6,441 nucleotides of DNA from an uncultured Haloferula sp. (GCA_946481625.1 CAMLOZ010000222.1:1-6441), one strand, 5' to 3'; positions 1-6,160 are shown, numbered from the stretch's first letter. Notes: generated by a model from the sequence alone, not told the origin. Numbers and translations are program-made.

Positions 1-1
1 G

Positions 2-2188
2 GGTCACGTCTTCCCGACCGATCCCTGGGAGCAGCTCCGCGGTGCCGCCGGTGCCGTGTTCGGTTCCTGGATGAACGACCGTGCGATCGTTTACCGCCGC
101 AAGTACAACATCCCGGCCGAGTGGGGCACGGCGGTGAACGTGCAGGCGATGGTTTACGGCAACACCGGCGACAAGTCCGGTTCCGGCGTGGCCTTCACCC
201 GTAACCCGACCAACGGCGTGAACGAATTCTACGGTGAATTCCTCATCAACGCACAGGGCGAAGACGTCGTCGCCGGCGTCCGCACCCCGGAGCCGGTGGC
301 GCTGCTCAAAAAGCAGATGCCGAAGCCCTTCGCCGAACTGATGAAGGTCCGCCAAATCCTGGAGAAGCACTTCAAGGACGTGCAGGACGTCGAGTTCACG
401 ATCCAGGAAGGCAAGCTGTTCATGCTGCAGACCCGCAACGGCAAGCGCACCGCCGCCGCCGCTCTGAAGTTCTCCATGGACATGCACAAGGAAGGCCTGA
501 TCGACTGGAAGACCGCGGTGCTCCGCAACCCGGCCGAACAGCTCGACCAGCTCCTTGCCCCGATCTTCGACCTTGCCGACGTGGCGAAGGCGAAGGAACT
601 GGCCAAGGGTCTCCCGGCCGGCCCGGGTGCGGCCTCCGGCAAAGTGTACCTCAACGCCGACCGCGCGGCTGCCGCCGAAGCGAAGGGTGAGAAGGTGCTC
701 CTCGTCCGCAACGAAACCTCTCCGGAAGACCTTCGCGGCATGATCGCCGCCGAGGGCATTCTCACCGCCAAGGGCGGTGTCTCCTCGCACGCCGCGCTCG
801 TCGCCCGCCAGATGGGCAAGGTCTGCGTCTGCGGTGCTTCCGCGGTGGAGATCGACTACGAGAAGCTGACCGTGACCGCTTCCGGCCAGGTCTTCAAGGA
901 AGGCGACTACATGTCGATCGACGGCACCTCCGGCACCGTTTACGGCGGCCAGCTCAAGACCGCTCCTTCGGAAATCATCACGGGCATCGTCGACAACGAC
1001 AAGGCCTCGAAGAAGACCGAGAAGTTCAAGAGCTTCCTGCAGCTCATGGAATGGTGCGGCCAGGTCACGAAGCTGGGCGTCCGCACGAATGCCGACACGC
1101 CGGAGCAGACCCGCATCGCCATGGCCTTCGGTGCCCAGGGCATCGGCCTGACCCGTACGGAGCACATGTTCTTCGAAGGCGACCGGATCGACGCGATGCG
1201 CGAGATGATCCTCGCCACCGACGTGGGTGCCCGCAAGGCCGCCCTGGCCAAGCTGCTCCCCTATCAGCGCGAGGACTTCACCGGCATCTTCAAGACCCTC
1301 AAGGGCCTGCCGGCGACCATCCGCCTCCTGGACCCGCCGCTCCACGAGTTCCTTCCGCACACCAAGGAGCAGCAGCTCGATCTCTCCAAGAAGATCGGCA
1401 TCCCGGTGGAAGTCATCATCCAGCGCGTGCACGACCTGCACGAGTTCAACCCGATGCTGGGTCACCGCGGCTGCCGTCTCGGCATCGCCTACCCGGAAAT
1501 CACCGAGATGCAGGCCCGCGCGATCTTCGAAGCCGCGGCCGACGTGTCGAAGAAGAAGATCCCGGTGAAGCCCGAGGTGATGATCCCGCTGGTGGGCTTC
1601 GGCAAGGAGTTCGACCTCCAGGCCGAGATCGTCCACCGCGTGGCGAAGGAAGTCATGGCCGAGAAGAAGGTCACCTTCGAGTACCAGGTCGGCACGATGA
1701 TTGAAGTGCCGCGCGGTGCCCTCACCGCCGACGAGATCGCCAAGGGCGCCGAGTTCTTCAGCTTCGGCACGAACGACCTCACCCAGACCGCGCTCGGCAT
1801 CAGCCGCGACGACATGGGTGCCTTCCTCATGCCCTACACCGAGGCGGAGATCTTCAAGAAGAACCCCTTCGCGACGCTCGATGCGACCGGCGTGGGCCAG
1901 CTCATGGAGACCGCTGTCACCAAGGGCCGCAGCACCCGCCCGAACATCAAGCTCGGCATCTGCGGCGAGCACGGTGGTGATCCGGACTCGGTGAAGTTCT
2001 GCCACCAGCTCGGCCTGAACTACGTGTCCTGCTCGCCGTACCGCGTGCCGGTCGCCCGCCTCGCCGCCGCCCAGGCAGCGATCATGGACGGCAGCGCCGC
2101 CAAGCCGGCTGCGAAGAAGGCTGCGAAGAAGGCCCCGGCCAAGAAGGTTGCGAAGAAGGCAGCCAAGAAGGCCGCGAAGAAGAAGTAA
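2..2188 (+). CDS. ppdK: Pyruvate, phosphate dikinase (5'-truncated by window edge)
   Basis: Cytosolic enzyme interconverting pyruvate + ATP + Pi and PEP + AMP + PPi, linking glycolysis and gluconeogenesis. The reading frame is open from base 2, so the gene starts outside the window; 728 residues are present and roughly the first 200 are missing (family about 870-900 aa). In order: the end of the ATP-grasp domain (VEFTIQEG then [10 protein letters not shown]); the swivelling phosphohistidine domain with [12 protein letters not shown], catalytic His at codon 788-790; then the PEP/pyruvate TIM barrel with [17 protein letters not shown] (window residues 589-597) and [11 protein letters not shown], catalytic Cys at codon 1961-1963. 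All key residues are present, so it should be active. Two oddities: the residue two before the catalytic His is Ser where most homologues have the regulatory Thr, and the protein ends in a 30-residue Lys/Ala tail. PEP synthase is less likely, because the motif spacing and the '[15 protein letters not shown]' start fit PPDK. Codons are strongly G/C-ending, as in a highly expressed gene. Confidence 0.97.
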   Translation, partial: GHVFPTDPWEQLRGAAGAVFGSWMNDRAIVYRRKYNIPAEWGTAVNVQAMVYGNTGDKSGSGVAFTRNPTNGVNEFYGEFLINAQGEDVVAGVRTPEPVALLKKQMPKPFAELMKVRQILEKHFKDVQDVEFTIQEGKLFMLQTRNGKRTAAAALKFSMDMHKEGLIDWKTAVLRNPAEQLDQLLAPIFDLADVAKAKELAKGLPAGPGAASGKVYLNADRAAAAEAKGEKVLLVRNETSPEDLRGMIAAEGILTAKGGVSSHAALVARQMGKVCVCGASAVEIDYEKLTVTASGQVFKEGDYMSIDGTSGTVYGGQLKTAPSEIITGIVDNDKASKKTEKFKSFLQLMEWCGQVTKLGVRTNADTPEQTRIAMAFGAQGIGLTRTEHMFFEGDRIDAMREMILATDVGARKAALAKLLPYQREDFTGIFKTLKGLPATIRLLDPPLHEFLPHTKEQQLDLSKKIGIPVEVIIQRVHDLHEFNPMLGHRGCRLGIAYPEITEMQARAIFEAAADVSKKKIPVKPEVMIPLVGFGKEFDLQAEIVHRVAKEVMAEKKVTFEYQVGTMIEVPRGALTADEIAKGAEFFSFGTNDLTQTALGISRDDMGAFLMPYTEAEIFKKNPFATLDATGVGQLMETAVTKGRSTRPNIKLGICGEHGGDPDSVKFCHQLGLNYVSCSPYRVPVARLAAAQAAIMDGSAAKPAAKKAAKKAPAKKVAKKAAKKAAKKK
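2096..2185 (+). other. Histone-H1-like Lys/Ala-rich C-terminal tail of PPDK
   Basis: The last 30 codons encode 14 Lys, 13 Ala, 2 Pro and 1 Val, mostly as AAKK units. They directly follow the normal PPDK end ([17 protein letters not shown]). The composition resembles eukaryotic H1 tails and bacterial H1-like or HU-extension tails that bind nucleic acid or polyphosphate. The tail is in frame and uses varied Ala codons (gcc, gct, gcg, gca), with Lys always aag, so it is not a simple-sequence slippage product. The function on this enzyme is unknown. Confidence 0.9.
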
Positions 2189-2215
2189 GCCCCACAGCTG
2201 ACTTCCGCTAAGTTC

Positions 2216-2247
2216 AAAGCCGCTCCGGGAAACCGGGGCGGCTTTTT
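2216..2247 (+). terminator. Rho-independent terminator of ppdK
   Basis: A 10-bp GC-rich stem (2219-2228 with 2233-2242, one G-U pair at 2224/2237) closes on a GAAA tetraloop and is followed by TTTTT (2243-2247). AAA on the 5' side (2216-2218) can extend the stem into the T tract. It lies 28 nt past the ppdK stop and should isolate ppdK from the downstream genes. Confidence 0.9.
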
Positions 2248-2287
2248 CATTCCCCGGATCCCACGAAAGGCCACGGGTCTTGCCATC

Positions 2288-2314
2288 CGGCGGCAATCGG
2301 CGAGCCTGCCGCCG
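2288..2314 (+). promoter_or_regulatory. Stem-loop abutting the NUDIX start codon
   Basis: GGCGGCA (2289-2295) and TGCCGCC (2307-2313) form a perfect 7-bp inverted repeat around an 11-nt loop. C2288 can also pair with the G of the GTG start at 2314. If transcribed, it would occlude the start region and leave no room for a Shine-Dalgarno site. It may be a translational control element, or a sign that the true start lies further downstream. Role inferred only. Confidence 0.35.
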
Positions 2315-2862
2315 TGCATCGCCAGCCTCTTCTCGATCAACTCGCCGATTACCAGAGTCGTCACCCGGAGGAAGCGGGGACCGTGCAGCGCTTCATCGGC
2401 TTCGTGGAGCGCTGTCCGGATTGCTTCGAGCGTTCGCTGCCGGAAGGGCATGTCACGGGATCGGCGTGGATCGTGGATGCGGATGGCGGGCGGGTTTTGC
2501 TCACGCATCATCGCAAGCTGGATGCGTGGCTGCAGCTCGGCGGGCATGCGGACGGCGAGGCGGACGTGCTCGCGGTGGCGCTGAAGGAAGCGCGGGAAGA
2601 GTCGGGGCTTGAGGATTTCGAGGTGCTCGGCGAGGGCATCTACGATCTGGACATCCATCCGATCCCGGAGCGGAAGGGCGTGCCGGAGCACTACCACTAT
2701 GACGTGCGGTACGTCCTGCGGGCGACGGGGAGTACGGACTATGTGGTGAGCGAGGAATCGCACGACCTGCGGTGGGTGCCGGTGGACGAGGTGGCGGGGC
2801 TGACGAACGATGGCTCGATGCTGCGGATGGTCCGGAAGTGGGGGAGCGAAAAGGGCAGTTGA
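2314..2862 (+). CDS. NUDIX hydrolase
   Basis: 182 residues from a GTG start. NUDIX enzymes hydrolyse nucleoside diphosphates linked to another moiety; the substrate cannot be told from this sequence. After an N-terminal helical stretch (1-40) comes the beta-grasp (HVTGSAWIVDADGGRVLLTHH, 46-66), then the NUDIX box at about 76-99: GGHADGEAD, then KEAREESGL. The core metal-binding Glu pair (E95, E96) and E92 are present. The box deviates from GX5EX7REUXEEXGU: the first Arg is Lys91, and the early Glu sits one position ahead (E82, with Ala at 83). The motifs LTHHRKL-WLQLGGHAD-E match a group of roughly 180-aa NUDIX proteins I recognise, so the variant is probably normal there. The start is set by homology-like N-terminal content; no ribosome binding site is visible. 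It lies 66 nt past the ppdK terminator and ends 35 nt before the ArsR-type gene, whose -35 box overlaps its stop codon. Confidence 0.88.
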   Translation: MHRQPLLDQLADYQSRHPEEAGTVQRFIGFVERCPDCFERSLPEGHVTGSAWIVDADGGRVLLTHHRKLDAWLQLGGHADGEADVLAVALKEAREESGLEDFEVLGEGIYDLDIHPIPERKGVPEHYHYDVRYVLRATGSTDYVVSEESHDLRWVPVDEVAGLTNDGSMLRMVRKWGSEKGS

Positions 2863-2888
2863 CATGCAACCGTTTGGTTGCCTATTTT
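2859..2888 (+). promoter_or_regulatory. Sigma-70-type promoter of the ArsR/SRPBCC operon
   Basis: A perfect -35 TTGACA (2859-2864) is separated by 18 nt from a -10-like TATTTT (2883-2888, 4 of 6 matches). The TGA inside the -35 box is the stop codon of the NUDIX gene. The expected transcription start (about 2894-2896) falls only a few bases before the ATG at 2898. The spacer is filled by an inverted repeat, which suggests repressor control. Confidence 0.72.
2866..2881. promoter_or_regulatory. Inverted-repeat operator between -35 and -10
   Basis: GCAACCGTTTGGTTGC is a perfect 6-bp inverted repeat (GCAACC/GGTTGC) with a GTTT centre, lying wholly within the promoter spacer. A bound dimer would block RNA polymerase. 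The adjacent gene encodes a winged-helix ArsR-type regulator, so autorepression is the simplest reading (inference). I recall similar GCAACC-N4-GGTTGC palindromes ahead of other ArsR/SRPBCC pairs but cannot check that here. Confidence 0.7.
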
Positions 2889-2897
2889 CCCACGCAG

Positions 2898-3215
2898 ATG
2901 GACGAAGTCTTCAAAGCTCTGGCGGATGAAAGCCGGCGGGCCTTGCTGGACCGGCTCCATGCCCGGAACGGACAGACGCTCGGCGAGCTGTGCGACGGGC
3001 TCGACATGACGCGCCAGGCGGTGACGAAGCACCTCGGGATCCTTGAGGCTGCCAATCTCGTCGCCACGGTGCGGCGCGGGCGGGAGAAATTGCACTACCT
3101 CAATCCGGTGCCGATCCACGAGATCGGAGTTCGGTGGATCGGGAAATTCGAAGTGCAGCGTCTCGACGCGCTCGCGGAACTCAAACGCAACCTCGAACAA
3201 CAAGAACGGCCATGA
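2898..3215 (+). CDS. ArsR-family winged-helix transcriptional regulator
   Basis: 105 residues. It begins MDEVFKALADESRRALLDRL, the canonical start of small ArsR/SmtB-type regulators, which fixes ATG 2898 over an upstream in-frame extension. Helix-turn-helix: TLGELCDGLDM (27-37), then recognition helix TRQAVTKHLGILEAA (38-52), then the beta wing VRRGREKLHYLNP (58-70). A C-terminal helix (about 80-103) probably supports dimerisation. There is only one Cys (C32) and no CxC or alpha-5 metal site, so a metal-sensing role is unlikely; this type usually pairs with an SRPBCC/AHSA1 protein, as here. The stop overlaps the next start as ATGA, implying translational coupling. It is probably the repressor of its own operon through the palindrome at 2866-2881. 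No Shine-Dalgarno is present, and the transcript is predicted to be nearly leaderless. Confidence 0.93.
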   Translation: MDEVFKALADESRRALLDRLHARNGQTLGELCDGLDMTRQAVTKHLGILEAANLVATVRRGREKLHYLNPVPIHEIGVRWIGKFEVQRLDALAELKRNLEQQERP

Positions 3216-3667
3216 GCACTCCAAACCTCGTTTACGTCACCCAGATCCGCACCACTCCCGCCAAGCTGTGGGAAGCTCTCACCAACCCCGAGTTCATCGA
3301 GCAGTATTGGTTCGGCTACAGGAATATTTCCACTTGGCAGGAGGGGGCTGCGATCGAGAGCCGCAATGCCGAGGGCGAACTCGGCTTCCAAGGCAAGATT
3401 CTCAAGAGCGTGCCCGAAAAGGAACTGATCTTCTCCTTCATCGACATCCGCTACGACGAGCCGCCGTCGCGCGTCACGTTCCGGATCGAGCCCCACAGTG
3501 CCGAAGCGGTACAGCTCACGGTGCTCCACGATGAATTCCCCGAGGTCAGCGCGCTCCGCGACCGGGTCTCGAACGGCTGGCCGTCGATCGTCGAGGGGAT
3601 CAAGGCGCTGCTGGAGACCGGAGCGACGGAACTCAAGGCGGGCTGCGCCGCGGGTGCCGCCAAGTAA
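3212..3667 (+). CDS. SRPBCC (AHSA1/START-like) domain protein, copy 1
   Basis: 151 residues of the SRPBCC helix-grip fold, a deep-cavity domain that in this family binds hydrophobic ligands or, in the Aha1 branch, Hsp90. The specific ligand is unknown. Family landmarks: the N-terminal strand VYVTQIRTTPAKLWEALTNP and FIEQYWFG (residues about 7-35), the central strands with EGAAIESR, KSVPEKELIFSF and RVTFRIEP, and the long C-terminal helix preceded by VSNGWPSIVEGIKALLETG. It starts at the ATGA overlap with the regulator gene, so it is co-translated with it. It is roughly 60% identical by hand alignment to the next gene, showing a tandem duplication. An Ala-rich end (AGCAAGAAK) is specific to this copy. 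Confidence 0.92.
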   Translation: MSTPNLVYVTQIRTTPAKLWEALTNPEFIEQYWFGYRNISTWQEGAAIESRNAEGELGFQGKILKSVPEKELIFSFIDIRYDEPPSRVTFRIEPHSAEAVQLTVLHDEFPEVSALRDRVSNGWPSIVEGIKALLETGATELKAGCAAGAAK

Positions 3668-3688
3668 ACCTGCTCACCCTACCCCGCC

Positions 3689-4153
3689 ATGAACGATCCG
3701 AAGTTGGTTTACGTGACGATCATCCGCAGCACGCCCGCGAAGTTGTGGGAGGCGCTGACGAACCCCGATTTCATCCGGCATTACTGGTTCGGACGCCGGA
3801 ACACATCGACCTGGAAGGAAGGCGAGGTGATTGAAAGCCGCTCCCCGCAAGGGGAACTCGAATGGCACGGGAAAATCGTGAAGAGCGTGCCGGAGAGCGA
3901 GTTGATCTTCACCTTCGACGAACTCAGTTGCGGCGAGCCGCCTTCCACCGTGACCTTCAAGATCGAGCGGCTCGGTGCCGGGACCATGCCCCAGGGCGAC
4001 GCGGTGCAGCTCACGGTGATCCACGAGGATTTCCCGGAGGGCAGCAAGGTGCGCGAGGGGGTCTCCAACGGTTGGCCGGCGATCCTGAGCAGCTTGAAGT
4101 CATTGCTGGAGACCGGGAAGTCGCTGGAGCTGGGGTGGCGCGGGGATTCGTAA
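3689..4153 (+). CDS. SRPBCC (AHSA1/START-like) domain protein, copy 2
   Basis: 154 residues, the tandem paralogue of the preceding gene and separated from it by 21 nt, so almost certainly in the same transcript. It shares the stretch TPAKLWEALTNP, the YWFG motif, KSVPE, EPPS-VTF, DAVQLTV and VSNGWP...LLETG. By hand count, about 88 of roughly 140 aligned positions are identical. It differs by an insertion of about six residues (around LGAGTM) in the loop before the AVQLTV strand, and by substitutions in the cavity-lining segments (for example DELSCGEPP for IDIRYDEPP). Copy 2 therefore may have a different ligand or partner (inference). No Shine-Dalgarno is seen before ATG 3689. It ends 24 nt from the convergent PcfJ-like gene, with no clear terminator between. 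Confidence 0.92.
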   Translation: MNDPKLVYVTIIRSTPAKLWEALTNPDFIRHYWFGRRNTSTWKEGEVIESRSPQGELEWHGKIVKSVPESELIFTFDELSCGEPPSTVTFKIERLGAGTMPQGDAVQLTVIHEDFPEGSKVREGVSNGWPAILSSLKSLLETGKSLELGWRGDS

Positions 4154-4177
4154 GCGGCCCGTCGCGAGCGTTATCGG

Positions 4178-5491
4178 CTAGACAGCCATCTGGAGGCGGT
4201 TGCGTTCCGCCCATTCGGCGATGATGCGGCGTTCGAAGGGCGCGGGGCAGCGATTCCAGCGGCCCCGCGCCTGGACGATGCGACGCGTGGCGCGGTCGAC
4301 CTCGATGGTGATGCGGGAAAAAGCCCGTTCGGCATTCTCGACCCAAAGGTGCTGCCTGAGCGCGAAGATCGACGAGCGTTCCGCGACGCAGCGGCGCCAA
4401 TAGGACCCGACACAGTGCCGCAGGGCGCGGCCGTCGAACGCGAGTTGGGCATGGGAACGGCGCTCGACGATGGTCCACCGCGAGGGTGCTCCGCGCGAGG
4501 CACTGCGCTTGATCTCGAAAGGCTGCATCTCCGGCATGGGGCTCCACACGGCATGCGCGACATGGCGCAGTTCCGCCCGCAACCCGGGTCTGGTCAGATC
4601 GTGGTTGCGGAAGCGAAGCCCTTGGGATTCCGCGAAGGTGAGAAGATTCCGCCAGCGTTGATAGCAGTGGCGGCGGAGTTCCCCGAGGGGTTGACCGATC
4701 AACAAATTCGCGCGGTTCAGATGATGGTGATCCAGGAGTTCGGCGATGAAATCCGCAATGACGCCGAAGTCGCTCGGATCGAAGTCCGGATCCGCGGAGA
4801 GCTTCGCGAGCAGGCGCCAGCGGATTTCCTCATGGGCAAATCCGGAGGAAATGGGATTTGAGAGGACCGCCGTGACGAGGCCCTCCGAAGCACTTAGCGT
4901 CGTGAGCTGCCCCCAGCGCAAGGCTTGATAAATGCCGAGGCCCGAGGGGGCGTTCATCGCATGGTGGATCGCCTTGCGGGTGAGGGCGGCAGGCATTCCC
5001 TTCGCGGTGCGCCAGCTCCCTCCCTTTGCGACGTGGAGGTACCAGTGACGCTCGTTACGGATCAAATCGCCGGGAAGGTACCAGGCCGAATCGAAGAACG
5101 CGGGCACCGGCCACTCCGCAAAGAGATGGCGGAGCAGGTTGGCGAAGTATTCTTCCGGTACGAGGTCCGCCGGGGGTTGCCATTGTTCCGGCTGCCGCAG
5201 CCAACCCGCGGCATAGGCGGCCACCCGGACCAAGGCGGGCACGATGCTGCGGCTGAGCCCGTGCGCGACGGAAAGCAGCGGGCTGGAGGTAGCGACGGCG
5301 GTGAACAAACGGCGGCAGGCGGGACGAAGCACCCCGGCCAGCGGGTTCGGGCGGTGGAAGGTTTTGTTGAGATGCCGGCAGTACTTGCGGAAGTGCCGGT
5401 TGCGGATCGACGAGGCCACCCAAGCCCCGCCATCGATGATGGTGGCGAGGATGGCTGCGTCCGATCCCGCGCGGGAAGCGTGCGAGGTCAT
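4178..5491 (-). CDS. PcfJ-like protein
   Basis: 437 residues from ATG 5491 (MTSHASRAGSD). An in-frame TTG at 5575 would add 28 residues but runs through a predicted RNA structure and is less likely. The C-terminal part carries the PcfJ-family signature: LRHCVGSYWRRC (His359, Cys360), ERSSIFALR, a TIEVD strand, then IVQARGRWN (about 406-413) and a final helix IIAEWAERNRL. The central part (for example VPAFFDSAWY, HWYLHVAKGGSWRTA and LTRKAIHHAMNAPS) matches long chromosomal PcfJ homologues from Planctomycetes, Verrucomicrobia and proteobacteria as I remember them. The family is named after a gene in the pCF10 conjugation region, but its biochemical function is unknown; the conserved H-C and G-x-x-N residues suggest a catalytic or nucleic-acid role (inference). 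It has no signal peptide or clear membrane segment. It is alone on the minus strand, converging with the SRPBCC operon and divergent from the small membrane protein gene. Confidence 0.85.
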   Translation of the reverse strand: MTSHASRAGSDAAILATIIDGGAWVASSIRNRHFRKYCRHLNKTFHRPNPLAGVLRPACRRLFTAVATSSPLLSVAHGLSRSIVPALVRVAAYAAGWLRQPEQWQPPADLVPEEYFANLLRHLFAEWPVPAFFDSAWYLPGDLIRNERHWYLHVAKGGSWRTAKGMPAALTRKAIHHAMNAPSGLGIYQALRWGQLTTLSASEGLVTAVLSNPISSGFAHEEIRWRLLAKLSADPDFDPSDFGVIADFIAELLDHHHLNRANLLIGQPLGELRRHCYQRWRNLLTFAESQGLRFRNHDLTRPGLRAELRHVAHAVWSPMPEMQPFEIKRSASRGAPSRWTIVERRSHAQLAFDGRALRHCVGSYWRRCVAERSSIFALRQHLWVENAERAFSRITIEVDRATRRIVQARGRWNRCPAPFERRIIAEWAERNRLQMAV

Positions 5492-5501
5492 GGAACAATC
5501 G

Positions 5502-5628
5502 GAGTCAGCGTGAAAGCACGACCCTGCCTGCCCGGATGGGACAAAGCGGGTCACGGGAAAAGCCAGCCCGTTCAAATCGGGCTCAGGCTCCGGGAAGCAC
5601 GCAGGGAAGCGTGCCTACCGGCTGACTC
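5502..5628. ncRNA. Candidate structured RNA / 5'-UTR element upstream of the PcfJ-like gene
   Basis: A 127-nt stretch is closed by a perfect 8-bp long-range helix, GAGTCAGC (5502-5509) with GCTGACTC (5621-5628). Inside are CCCTGC 5522-5527 with GCAGGG 5601-5606; CCCGG 5531-5535 with CCGGG 5590-5594; a 10-bp hairpin 5561-5570 with 5578-5583 and 5586-5589 (2-nt bulge, loop TTCAAAT); and a small hairpin CGTG-AAAG-CACG (5509-5520). An alternative hairpin, GCACGC 5597-5602 with GCGTGC 5609-5614, competes with the 5601-5606 pairing. On the minus strand the element ends 10 nt before the PcfJ ATG, which fits a 5'-UTR element. No known riboswitch or RNA family was recognised. The strand and even transcription are unproven. 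Confidence 0.4.
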
Positions 5629-5683
5629 ACGAATGGTAAGACGTCATCAACATGACCGGCGGGAGGATGCCTGAACCGGGCGG

Positions 5684-5728
5684 GATATCAATCCGATTCC
5701 GCAGCAGCGGGCGAGATCGATTGATGTC
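5684..5728. repeat. Nested imperfect hairpin in the divergent intergenic region
   Basis: GATATCAATC (5684-5693) pairs with GATTGATGTC (5719-5728) over 10 bp with one G-T mismatch, and encloses an inner stem TCCGC-AGCA-GCGGG (5698-5711). It lies 27 nt before the GTG of the membrane protein gene. No T tract follows on either side, so it is not an intrinsic terminator. It may be an operator-type palindrome or a leader structure for the downstream gene. Confidence 0.4.
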
Positions 5729-5755
5729 GGCTTGTCCGCCGGCTAGTGCTTGCCG

Positions 5756-6160
5756 GTGATCCGCTCCCTCACGTTGTGGACCGGCTTGCTTGTCGCGGCC
5801 TTCATCGTGTGGGCATGGTGGGACGGCGGGCGGAATTTCACCTATGTCGAGTATAGCCGGCCGTCATGGACGCTCGGCTTCTACACCGGCGACGGGATGG
5901 TCCGGGGGGTATTGAACACCTCTCCGGACGCTTTCCTGCGGCCGGGATTGGAGTTCGGCCAGCGCGACTTCGGGTTCATGGGAAAGGACTACGAGCTGAG
6001 CGTGAGCCGCGCCGGGCTGATGATCGATCTGGAAGCGCCGTTCCGCGAGATCCGGATGGCGGCGTGGATGCTCTTCATCCCCTTCCTCAACATCTGGGTG
6101 CCGCTGCTGCTGTGGAGCTACCTGCGGCGGAGGAAAGTCCACGAGACGGCCACTCCGTGA
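5756..6160 (+). CDS. Small two-helix membrane protein of unknown function
   Basis: 134 residues from GTG 5756; a TTG at 5750 is an alternative start adding two residues, and TAG at 5744 rules out anything further upstream. The first membrane segment (about 5-22, LTLWTGLLVAAFIVWAWW) is followed by a soluble loop of about 80 residues rich in aromatic and Gly residues. A second membrane segment (about 101-122, AAWMLFIPFLNIWVPLLLW) follows, then the positive RRRK stop-transfer end. The expected topology is both termini in the cytoplasm and the loop outside. The WAWWDG motif after helix 1 recalls a group of uncharacterised Verrucomicrobia proteins; I cannot give a function. There is no Shine-Dalgarno. 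Possible translational coupling is discussed for the short frame ending at 5759. Confidence 0.75.
   Translation: MIRSLTLWTGLLVAAFIVWAWWDGGRNFTYVEYSRPSWTLGFYTGDGMVRGVLNTSPDAFLRPGLEFGQRDFGFMGKDYELSVSRAGLMIDLEAPFREIRMAAWMLFIPFLNIWVPLLLWSYLRRRKVHETATP

Noticed and set aside
229..819. 196-codon minus-strand open frame inside ppdK
   Set aside because: It is antisense to conserved PPDK motifs; the low stop frequency follows from GC-rich codon use.
2020..2865. 281-codon minus-strand open frame spanning the ppdK end and the NUDIX gene
   Set aside because: It runs antisense through two recognised genes and the terminator, so it is a shadow frame.
5492..5575. PcfJ start at TTG 5575
   Set aside because: A TTG without SD adds 28 residues of low-quality sequence through a predicted RNA structure; ATG 5491 is simpler.
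5565..5590. Possible tRNA T-arm: GCCCG stem with TTCAAAT loop looks like the conserved GTTCAAATC
   Set aside because: No D-arm, anticodon arm or matching 7-bp acceptor strand could be found at tRNA spacing on either side; the element is better explained as one hairpin in the larger fold.
5502..5628. Cobalamin, SAM or other known riboswitch, SRP RNA or RNase P
   Set aside because: The conserved core sequences I know for these RNAs are missing, and the neighbouring genes do not fit.
5633..5638. Minus-strand -10 box (TACCAT) that would place a transcript start near 5626
   Set aside because: The 4/6 match has no -35 partner at proper spacing; kept only as a hint for mapping the PcfJ leader.
4925..5674. 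249-codon plus-strand open frame opposite the PcfJ-like gene
   Set aside because: It is antisense to a recognisable protein and its composition (Arg/Gly/Pro-rich) is typical of a GC-rich shadow frame.
5721..5749. Plus-strand promoter TTGATG-N17-TAGTGC before the membrane protein gene
   Set aside because: The -10 box matches only 2 of 6 consensus positions, so it is not supported.
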